DNA of 63,292 bases, taken from contig JAMYHX010000229.1 in NCBI GenBank assembly GCA_025529335.1, forward strand, positions 1-63,292. The letters run 5' to 3'. How positions within the stretch are numbered: position 1 is the stretch's first letter; each line of letters starts with the position of its first letter. Below the pieces are notes generated by a model. That model was not told the DNA's origin, searched no databases, and saw only the letters and a list, made by a program, of their open reading frames with translations. Below, in pieces: positions 54,978-63,292 of the stretch. The position numbers and the translations under genes are program-made. Source of the DNA: Rhizopus sp. PT2906. Its lineage: Eukaryota; Mucoromycota; Mucoromycetes; Mucorales; Rhizopodaceae.

Positions 54978-55934
54978 TTACATAAAATCATCAAAATCAT
55001 CATATGTAGTAGAGTATTCTCTTGTGGGTGCTGCTGGTGCTGGTGCTGCTGTCTTGGCTGATTGACCCTTACCCTTTGCCTTCTTATTGTTCTTGAGTGC
55101 TTCTCTTTGTTGTCGTTGTTTATCATTGGCAAGTGCTGTCAAACTGGAGGCTGCCTTACGAATGTCCATATCCTTCATGGGGTCAGCCAGATCACGAGCT
55201 AATTGTTCAAGGAAAGTGGCATAACCAGATACGTTCTACAGAACATAGAATTGATCAGAATACTTTAACTAAAGACATTCAGACTTACTGAATGTTGAAG
55301 GATCATATCAGTGAGCAGCTGTCTGAATTCTTCAAAATCAGCACGCGTGCGTGGCTTTAATGATTCCACAGGCTTTGAAGGCGCCTTCTTGGCTATAGAT
55401 ATTAAGGATGAGTGTTCCCTATTCATTTTTTTTTCGAATCGTTAATATCAATCACTTACGAGCTTCGGCTGTTTCTTCTCCTTCTCCTTCTCCTCCTTTG
55501 ATACCGTGTACGCGTTCAAATTTTTCTTCTTCAGTTTCACCATCCAAGAAACGGTTGGCCTACCAAAGTCACTCTTCTGCTTCCCTTTATTTATCACTCC
55601 AACTTACCAAAGCAGCCTTCTTTTTCTTTTGTTCTTTTAATAATGCTTCCTTTTCAGCAATTTTTTGTTTCAGGGTCAAATTCTTTTTAACAGGTGGTGT
55701 CACTGTCTTTGTTTCGACTTTTTGTTCCTTCTTTGGTTCTTCTTCTTCTTCAGATTCATCCCAATCTTCTTTGACATTGTTGTTAATATCTTCGGCGTCT
55801 TCGTCGTCCCAAGCCATTTTAGGTTTTGTGCTGGCGACTTTATTGACTTGTTCAAATTCTTCTTCTAAATAAGCAACTTAGTTTCTTGAATATTCTATTT
55901 TCTTTGCTTCTTTTCTTTTACCCCAATCACTCAT
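54978..55934 (-). CDS. HCR1: Translation initiation factor eIF3 subunit j (Hcr1)
   Basis: Five exons (55934-55922, 55864-55608, 55559-55460, 55392-55289, 55235-54978) give 243 residues. Exon 1 codes only for MSDW plus one base; joining it to EEEFEQVNKVASTKPKMAWD gives the N terminus expected for eIF3j. eIF3j/Hcr1 binds the 40S decoding site and helps eIF3 and ABCE1/Rli1 function. Visible blocks: acidic WDESEEEEEPKKEQ, LTLKQKIAEKEALLKEQKKKKAAL, FLDGETEEEKFER and the C-terminal helix VSGYATFLEQLARELADPMK, ending TYDDFDDFM. The last motif is characteristic of the family. No targeting signal. Followed on the same strand by a coiled-coil gene; the spacer is 145 bp. Confidence 0.92.
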
Positions 55935-56079
55935 TGCTTTTTATATAAAGAAAAAAAAATTCTAAGGGTTACAGAGGGATAAAAAATTCTATTTTCAAGC
56001 ACCGCAAGTGACTTTTTGGCAAAAAAAAAAACATCTTTAATTATTTATTCTAATGAATATTGTTTATGTACACAATTTA

Positions 56080-57568
56080 TTATTTTGTTCGATTCCTTTT
56101 CTTATTTTCAGACCAGAGAAACCCAGAGACTAGAGTAGCTAAAGTGATAGGAACTGTCCAATCATCTGTTAGGCCTAACCGCGAGGCTATGCCTAGAATT
56201 AAGGTAATACACGTAAATAACACGTACGGTTCCTTTGAATGCTGTTGGCTGTTATAAGATGATGAGTGACCCGGTCGAAAGGCGCAAGGGAATAATGAGT
56301 CACATAGAGGTGTACCTTTTTTATCTTGATTATCTATAGATTCATCTGAGCTATTGATATTACTATAGCTACTACTACTGCTACTACTACTGCTGCTGGT
56401 ACTACTACTGATGCCACTATGGGTATAATTTGGCCCTTCTTCACCTCCAACAGCTAAATCGCCTTTAAGCATTTGCTCTAATAAATGAGTGTCCTTAATA
56501 GCTAATGATCTTCTTTTAGATTCCATCAATAACTGAGACTGTCGCTTTAAATCTTGGGGAATAAGTGATGAACTGGGTCGATTCATTCCATCTGTGCCTT
56601 TTTCTTGTAATTGCTAAAATAAAAAAGAGAAGCCTTTTATTGATACATTTCAATAAAACCTTTCTCCTTCTTTCCCCTCCCTTTCGCTTACCTTTTGTAA
56701 ATGCTCCAACTGATCTTCTAAGCACATAAAATCTTGTTCCAGTTGAGATACGATCTCATCCTTTATTTTGAGTTCCTTTTTTAATGTTTCGAGATCATTG
56801 TCTTTATAGCTTTGTTGCCGCAAGATTTGCTCCTTTTCCTGGTCGAGCTCTTCAATAATTTGCTCTAGTCGAATAATCCTGTGTTCTAATTCTGTAGCAT
56901 AAGACCCTTGTGATATATCAGAGTGAATGACAGGTCGACAGATGTGTTGTGCCTCCAACTCTTCTTCACCATCCTCATCGTTATCTGTTGATGGTAAAGT
57001 CATGACCATGGTTGAATGATCAACAGGTTTCATTGTGAAACAACAGGTCCCTTCACATATAGGATGACCGGCGAGCTAATAGCATGTGAATACACAACAA
57101 TATGTACACGTTAGATATTACCTGTCTCTGTAAAAGATTGATATTTTGAACTAAAAACTCATATTCTGGACCCACTGACTTCATCTGAAGTATCTGATTC
57201 TCTTTTAATCGATTGAGTTGTTCAGTCTTTTCGTCAAGTTCCTGCTGCAAGAGTCGAGTGGTTCGTTGTAATTTGATATTTGCTATTGTCAACTCTTCAA
57301 TCATTTTCTCTAAGGGACTCGTTCGTTGCTCGATCAAGTTATCTGTATCGACCTTGAGTAGACGATTTGTCCTTTGTAATTTCACATTTTGTAATGTCAA
57401 TTGCTCAATTTGTGCCTCCAGTTGCCGTGTACGTGTATCTGAATCACCTTGTTTTATTTCTCGTTTATGGTCTACTCCTGTTTCTGTCGGGATGGAGTAG
57501 TTCATCAGATTAGAATTAACACTGAATCTTGATTCAGACATGTCCTTTTGATTGGCTTGAAAATACAT
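56080..57568 (-). CDS. Coiled-coil protein with a C-terminal membrane anchor, unknown
   Basis: Three exons (57568-57122, 57075-56692, 56613-56080) give 454 residues. Heptad-rich stretches dominate: QLEAQIEQLTLQNVKLQRTN, LEKMIEELTIANIKLQRTTR, then a Cys-bearing patch AGHPICEGTCCFTMKPVDH, another coiled coil (LEHRIIRLEQIIEELDQEKE), a Ser-rich linker (poly-Ser), and two close hydrophobic segments (YVLFTCITLILGIASRLG, WTVPITLATLVSGFLW) before a basic end (NKKRNRTK). This is a tether-like layout (golgin, ER or nuclear-envelope tether, vesicle docking), with the coiled coil outside and a C-terminal hairpin in the membrane. The duplicated KLQRT[NT]RLL motif suggests an internal repeat. No family is assigned. 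Confidence 0.7.
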
Positions 57569-58319
57569 TAATAAAAAAAAGAAGAAGAGAAGAGAAAAAA
57601 GTACATAAAAAGAAGGTTTTATTCTGCTTGGTAAACATGCACGAGTTTATCGTCACACATACCCTTTGCCTTTCAACCTGTCTGTCCGTCCCTCAACTAT
57701 AAGCATTTCACTCCTTTTTTCTTTTAACATCATTAATAATAATAAAGATAGACTACAGCCTTTTCTTCTCATCTCTCATCTCCCATCTCTATAACTTTTT
57801 AGACGTCATCATTTTATACACATCCTTTGAATATCAAAAGAGTGTTGTCTAAAAAGTAAACAAGGCACATTGTTACACGAATATTTTCTTAGATCGCATG
57901 GCTATTTTGAAATATTCCATCTTTGCATAAATAGCCATCATTTCCTACTGGCTATTTGTTACCATGACAATATCAAAATTAACATTCAGGGATACACAAA
58001 TATAAATGTATATTATAAATATTAAATTATGCTTTATGATCAAAGAGAATAATCAATAGTTGTATTGAATGAATGCTTTGCTTATCTTTCAAAGGATGAC
58101 CAACTCGAGTCAAAAAAAAAAAAAAAAAGAGAAAGTCAATCAATTACAATAGAAAAAAGTCATTATTTTAAACTATACTTTATAGATATGAAAACTATCT
58201 AATCTTGTATTTGAATAGCTTAAAAAAAGTGTAAACAATAAATCACTCCGACTGGAGTCTCCCTTTTAAAAAAAAAAGTCATTTTTTCTATGCTTTTCTC
58301 TTTTTTATACTAAAATAAA
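57569..58319. promoter_or_regulatory. Divergent upstream region, coiled-coil and SF3B4 genes
   Basis: A 751-bp AT-rich spacer with poly-A tract (58114-58129) and short A/T runs. No coding or operator signal. Confidence 0.4.
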
Positions 58320-59188
58320 ATGGCACAGCAAATTGAACGTAATCAAGAAGCAACAGTCTATATTGGTAACCTTGACGAAAGATGCACTGAATCACTCATT
58401 TGGGCCTTGATGTTACAAGCTGGTCCAGTTGGTAAAGTTATTTAACTATAAAATAATAATAATCATTATTATATCAAACTAACATTCTTCAAGTCAATGT
58501 TCATTTACCCAAAGATCGAGTAACACAGACACACCAGAATTATGGTTTTGTAGAGTTTTTAACAGAAGAAGACGCAGATTATGCAATGAAGATTATGAAT
58601 CAAGTACGATTGTATGGTAAACCCATACGTGTCAACAAGGTAAACTTTTATAATAATAATAATAATAATAATACCATATTAACGTCATCAAACCATAAAT
58701 AGGCTACTTCCGATAAAAAGAACTTGGACGTTGGAGCGACATTATTTATTGGTAATCTAGATCCTGATGTGGATGAAAAGACATTATATGACACATTTAG
58801 TGCATTTGGCTTGATTGTAAATACACCCAGAATTGCTAGAGATCCGGACACAGGTGCCTTCAAGGGCTTTGGATTTATTAGTTATGACAACTTTGAGTCT
58901 TCTGATGCAGCTATCGAGGCTATGGATGGACAGTATTTGATGAACAAACAGATTACAGTATCTTATGCATTCAAGAAGGATGGAAAAGGAGAAAGACACG
59001 GCTCTGCAGCAGAAAGATTGTTGGCAGCAGAGGCCAGGAAACACGTACAGATGCCAAATCGATTATATGCAGGTGGACCACAGATGGCACCTACTATGGG
59101 ATATATGCCACCTACAGGCTATCCTGCCATGCCACCTCCACCTCCACCTATGGGATACCCGCCTCAAGCTTATGGTGCTTGGCAGTAA
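58320..59188 (+). CDS. HSH49: Splicing factor 3B subunit 4 (SF3B4/Hsh49)
   Basis: Three exons (58320-58431, 58494-58639, 58703-59188) give 247 residues. Two RRMs in tandem: the first with ATVYIGNLDERCTESLIWAL (RNP2) and HQNYGFVEF (RNP1), the second with ATLFIGNLDPDVDEKTLYDT and KGFGFISYDN. The linker GKPIRVNKATSDKKNLDVG is typical. The C terminus is Pro/Gly/Met/Tyr-rich (MGYMPPTGYPAMPPPPPPM), as in human SF3B4 but shorter (human 424). It is part of U2 snRNP SF3b, which contacts the branch-site region and Cus1/SF3B2. Exon 1 starts MAQQIERNQEATVYIGNLDE, the highly conserved beginning. Confidence 0.96.
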
Positions 59189-59574
59189 TTGTGTTTAAAT
59201 AAAAAAATAAAAATTATGTATTGTTGTTAATACCATTACAGTGTTTTAACCCAGACGTTAGTTAAACAGTGTATCAATGTTTTCTTTAAAAGACTAACCT
59301 TGAATCATCTCAAACAGAATACAAGATATTAACAAACGCTTACTATCTTTCTAGATAAGACGACTGTTGTTGATTCAAGAGCTCTTGTATGACTTTTTAT
59401 TTATTTTCAAAGGTCTAATTTTAAATTAAAGCAAGAATAGATCAATTTTTTTTAAAATCAGCAGAGCTAAGTTAAGACAGCCCTTTTTATTTTCATTTTC
59501 CCTTTTTTTTTTTTTTTTCCTTTTGAATTTGTTGTCAAGTCAAAGTTTATAAATTCCTGACATGCAATTTCATC
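59189..59574. other. Intergenic upstream of SKN7
   Basis: A 386-bp spacer with a long pyrimidine tract (T run at 59504-59518) ahead of the SKN7 start. Nothing else identified. Confidence 0.4.
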
Positions 59575-61839
59575 ATGTCGGTCAATAAGACATCATTTAT
59601 AAAACAAGCAAAAACTAAGAAATCAGCAGATTTTGCTGGTAGTACGGTACCTGACTTTATTCAGAAGCTATTTAGGTACATTATATAAAAAGAGTTGAAA
59701 GCAAACTAAAGTTTTATAATAGAATGTTGGAAAATGATTCGTCAGAAAACACCCTGTCTTGGGGGCCTGATGGAACAACTTTTATTGTCAAGGATACAAT
59801 TGAATTCTCGAGGACGGTCCTACCGAAACATTTTAAACATTCCAATTTTGCAAGCTTCGTTCGACAGTTAAACAAGTATGATTTTCATAAAGTAAGGCAA
59901 CTAGAAGAAGGACAAAAGACATTAGGTGATCAGGTAACTTTATTCTAAACTTTATTTGTCTATTCCTCCTATAAACAGCTTTTTTATTTTTTATGCAGGC
60001 TTGGGAGTTTGTCCATCCTAAATTTGTTCGACATCGCAAGGATCTATTGGAAGAAATTAAGAGGAAGGTGCCCGGAGCAAACACGATAAAGCAACCAAAA
60101 AAGGGGGAAAAGGAAAACGAGGACATGGACATTTCCACGATGGAAGAGATACAGGCTATGACAGAAAAGCTTATTAGTGAGATGAATGAGCTTCAGACCA
60201 ACCGTACGGCCCTGGAAAATGATATTTCAAGATTATCCCAAAGGGATCAAGAAATCATGAACGAATTAAGCCGTTTAAATGCCAATCTTGTGGCCAAAGA
60301 TGGCCTCGTCAAAGAGTTCCTCGACTTGATAGAGTCTTCACAAGGAAATGGTAATAGCGTGTGTATTAATAACGTGATAAAGCGCTAATCATTTGTTTAC
60401 TAGTCAACATAAGTCAGCAGGAAACACAAAAATGGATGAACTCTTACCACAAAATATCTAAAACAAATGCGGAGCAGATTGAACAGATGAATAAACAACT
60501 GGGCTTAAAGAGTGAAACCTTGACGAATGATGAACAACAAAGACATCAACATAGAACTATAAAGAGAATAAAGTTGGAAGAGACAGCGCCGCTTCCACCA
60601 CCCCCTCAGCCCATATCTATAAACAATGGATTTGACAATAACTCTCTATCTGAAGCAGCAGCAGCAGCGGCCGCAGCCAGTATGAACGCTGGAAGCTTGA
60701 TCGGATCCCCGTTAAAGACTGCGGATGGGCTCACATTCGTCACTCTTGGTAGACTTTCGTCCAATATGTCCGTACGCGATAATAAGCCAGCTATTGAAAT
60801 CATGGCTGCCGATCAAACACCAACACTGGCCACAAGTTTACAGAGACCAGCCGTCGGCATGAAACGTAAGCCATCTTCTGGTCTGGCGTCATCTTCACCG
60901 GTCAGCTGGACTGTTCCTCCCAGAATATTGCTTGTAGATGATGACTCTGTTTATCGCGATTTGAGTGAGAAATTGTTACAAGTGTTTGGATGCACAATAG
61001 ACCTAGCAAAGGATGGCGTGGAAGCATTAAAGAAGATGGGCTTGGAAAAATATGATTTGATTTTAATGGTAAAATAAGATATACAAAGTTTATTTCTTGT
61101 ATTCATCTTTTAAAAGGATATTGTCATGCCAAGAATGGATGGTGTATCTGCTACAAGAAGTATTCGCCAATATGATTCCCTTACACCTATTATCTCCATG
61201 ACATCCAACTTTACAGACAATGATATCATGCAGTATATTGGAAGCGGAATGACAGATATATTGCCCAAACCATTTTCTAAGCGTACACTTTACCAGATGT
61301 TGGATAAGTATTGTGCACACCTAAAATCGATCCAAAGGGTTCAGGTTACATCAGATAATACAACATCTATACCCCGTGCCCTGAACATACTACCAATGGG
61401 TGATACTGACAACATAGCTTCATCCTCTACATCCCCTACGTCCAATCAACACTCCTCTACAGCTTCTTATCCTTTCAAGCCATCATCCAATGCCACTACT
61501 CCTACTGTTACATCCAATACACCCTCAGCTACCACCACTACTACTACCACTGCCGCCGCCACTACCGCTACTGCTGCTGCTGCTGCTGCTACCAGTACAC
61601 CTACCGTATTTCCTCTTGCACCTTATCCATACCCTATCACAATGAATTCTGTTCCCGCTGATGTCAGTAGCAATATTAGTCCTATTGGGCATAACGATAT
61701 ACCAAATGTCACACTCTGGCCACAGCAACCAAATCAGCATTTGGATACACCACCAGCAATTATTGCAAACGACGGTAAATTCACTTGGGCAATGCCCACA
61801 ACAAGGAACAATAATAATAGCAGTAACCAGAGAAATTGA
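59575..61839 (+). CDS. SKN7: SKN7/Prr1-type response-regulator transcription factor
   Basis: Five exons (59575-59675, 59723-59933, 59999-60350, 60404-61068, 61117-61839) give 683 residues. It combines an HSF-type DNA-binding domain (residues about 25-125; SWGPDGTTFIVKDTIEFSR, FVRQLNKYDFHKV, WEFVHPKFVRHRKDLL), a coiled coil (about 150-230) and a receiver domain (about 395-515). In the receiver the acidic pocket is LLVDDDSVYRDL, the phosphoacceptor is Asp444 in LILMDIVMPRMDG and the conserved Lys is in DILPKPFSK. This is the terminal factor of fungal two-component phosphorelays (oxidative and wall stress). Exon 5 begins exactly at the phosphoacceptor codon. The C-terminal Thr/Ala run comes from ACT/GCT/GCC repeats (61515-61600). 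Confidence 0.96.
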
Positions 61840-61955
61840 GCTTTTTTTTAATATTTATTTTGAAAGATGCTAATAAAAACCATGTAAATACTTGCTTGAA
61901 AACAAAAGAGGAAGGTTTATTATGTACACGAGGTATAACTAGAAAAATAATGATT

Positions 61956-63087
61956 TTAATAAACAGATACATGGTTTGCTGGAAATATCCCAATGGCTCC
62001 ATTGGGTAGTCTTCCTTGCCACCAATCACACGGTAAACCTGTGGCAGGATCTATTTTAGATAGAATGTAGACAAGATCGCCCTTACGGATTGTCAACTCC
62101 ATCGGATTCTCTCCTATGAAGTCATGAATAACTCTCGCTGTCTCTATAGGTCCACCGTATTGAGGGATCATCATTCGTTGCTGTTGCTGTTCCTTCATTC
62201 TTTCATGCGACTTTTGAATTAGTTTATATATTACATAGGGTAAACCAGTGACAATTGCCAGGAATAAGATAACAGATCGTCGCTTTGTATTACTGTTTCT
62301 AGGAGCAATTGCTTCTGGTGGTTGCTCGTCTTCTGTTATTTGTAATGGTTCTCCTTCATTATTATTCTCAACAGGTTCTGCTGGTGGCGTTCGACCGATC
62401 AATCTGTAAAGCAATCGTCTGAGCCATCTTAATAAAGCAAATACATTGAATACGTTGCCCAAGTAATGTCGTAGGTTTCCAAACTGTTCTGCCACACCTA
62501 CCATGGCCATAAAACTAGAATGGGTTGCCATATAGGTCGAGTCGAGCATCTGTGCAAATCCTCCAAATGCTTGTACGATCGATTCAATCACGTCAAATGT
62601 CGCACGGGTGCTTGCCTCCATACGCTGCGTCAAGCTGTTATTGTCGAATCCCTCGCCAAACATGCCTCCTCCTCCTCCGAAACGATTGTATCCATAGCCT
62701 CCAAATCGATTGTAGGGTGAATACGAACTTCCATAGCCACCATATGTCGATCCGTATCCTCCATAGCTATTATAGCCTCCATATCCTCCTCCTCCGTAGC
62801 CATATCGGTTGTAAGGACTACTATAACTTGAGCCATACATACCTCCATAACTTGATGTTCCAAGGCCTACAAGAAGACGTTTATACCATATTTTTTGTTA
62901 TTTTTCTTGATTATGTATTACCACCATACGCTGAACTCATGGTAGTAGGTCTATTAGGTACTGCTGGAGCCGATGCGGTTGTAGTTGCAGTTGTAGTAGT
63001 ATTAGTCATATTAGCTGTAGACGTTGTCACTGGTGTCACGCCGCTATTGCTGTTATTGACTTCCCAAGGCTTTGGGGGAGATGGCAT
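61956..63087 (-). CDS. PEX13: Peroxin-13 (peroxisomal import docking protein)
   Basis: Two exons (63087-62922, 62866-61956) give 358 residues. Pex13 is part of the peroxisomal docking complex with Pex14 and binds Pex5/Pex7 cargo receptors. The N terminus MPSPPKPWEVNN is the family opening, then a Gly/Tyr-rich stretch (GGYGGYNSYGGYGSTYGGYG), recently linked to pore-forming behaviour in other species. Two membrane segments follow (YLGNVFNVFALLRWL area, VILFLAIVTGLPYVIYKLI), and a C-terminal SH3 domain: ARVIHDFIGENPMELTIRKGD, WWQGRLPNGAIGIFPANHV (with the ALYDF-type start changed to VIHDF). It ends soon after the SH3 domain. Convergent with SKN7 (116 bp between stops). Confidence 0.96.
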
Positions 63088-63292
63088 GTTAAAATAGAGA
63101 TTTAAAAGAGAGAATAAATCTTACTTAATGATGGGAAAACGGAGAATCAAAAAGTCCATAATCATATGTAAAATTAAGTACAGTGCGGCTGGTAAATTTT
63201 GTCTGTGAAAAATAAGTCGTTGAGCCAAAAACAAATGGCAATTATTGAAATTTAGTTGTCAGTTTGGGCAAAAATAATTGTCGCATTTAAAA
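63088..63292. other. PEX13 upstream region, window end
   Basis: 205 bp at the right edge, AT-rich, with no visible start of another gene. Confidence 0.4.

Noticed and set aside
1..63292. tRNA, rRNA, CRISPR or prokaryotic operon signals
   Set aside because: No A/B-box pairs, rRNA segments or regularly spaced repeats were found by eye; this was not a computed scan, so a tRNA could be missed.

Overview
The window is nuclear DNA from a filamentous fungus, most likely a member of the Mucorales (Mucoromycota). The reasons are: dense genes with many very short introns (mostly 45-60 nt, GT...AG), AT-rich pyrimidine/purine-tract intergenic DNA, and a gene set that mixes fungal hallmarks (RTA1-like, SKN7, homoserine acetyltransferase, fungal-type steryl-glucosidase) with genes that model yeasts lack (SZT2, an animal-type IIC P-type ATPase, FTS/AKTIP, HP1 with a chromoshadow domain). 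No prokaryotic operons, CRISPR arrays or clear tRNA/rRNA genes were seen. Exon structures were worked out by hand from splice signals, reading-phase continuity and remembered family motifs; every multi-exon model listed sums to a whole number of codons.

Layout. 1-1.6 kb: remnant of a non-LTR (LINE-like) retrotransposon with three in-frame TGA stops. 1.7-2.1 kb: a small Tyr-rich protein gene. 2.6-14 kb (minus): a 10-exon gene for a 3,652-residue SZT2-like protein, the most striking item here. 14.8-18 kb: a Vip1-type RRM protein and an RTA1-like membrane protein. 18.7-25.6 kb: two mitochondrial GTPases back to back (MSS1/MnmE type and GTPBP8/EngB type, 92 bp between start codons), ADA3/NGG1, a YjbQ/UPF0047 protein and an HPP membrane protein. 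26-30.5 kb: a BAG-domain protein, a decayed unidentified gene, and a 1.8 kb gene-poor stretch. 30.6-39 kb: type IIC P-type ATPase, HP1-like protein, PTPMT1-like phosphatase, GH5 glycosidase. 39-48 kb: FTS/AKTIP, a four-TM protein, ribosomal uL16/RPL10, proteasome RPN1, MFAP1, and an orphan protein. 48-54.7 kb: phosphoglycerate dehydrogenase and homoserine O-acetyltransferase in divergent orientation, and a secreted subtilase. 55-63 kb: eIF3j, a coiled-coil membrane-anchored protein, SF3B4, SKN7 and PEX13.

The genes are mostly housekeeping and do not form one pathway. Themes that recur are mitochondrial translation and membrane lipid (MSS1, GTPBP8, PTPMT1), splicing (MFAP1, SF3B4), chromatin and transcription (ADA3, HP1, SKN7), sulfur/serine amino-acid synthesis (SER3, MET2), and nutrient or trafficking control at endomembranes (SZT2, FTS). 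The candidate with most novelty is the SZT2 homologue: in animals SZT2 is the scaffold of KICSTOR, which ties GATOR1 to the lysosome, and Saccharomyces/Schizosaccharomyces models have no such protein.
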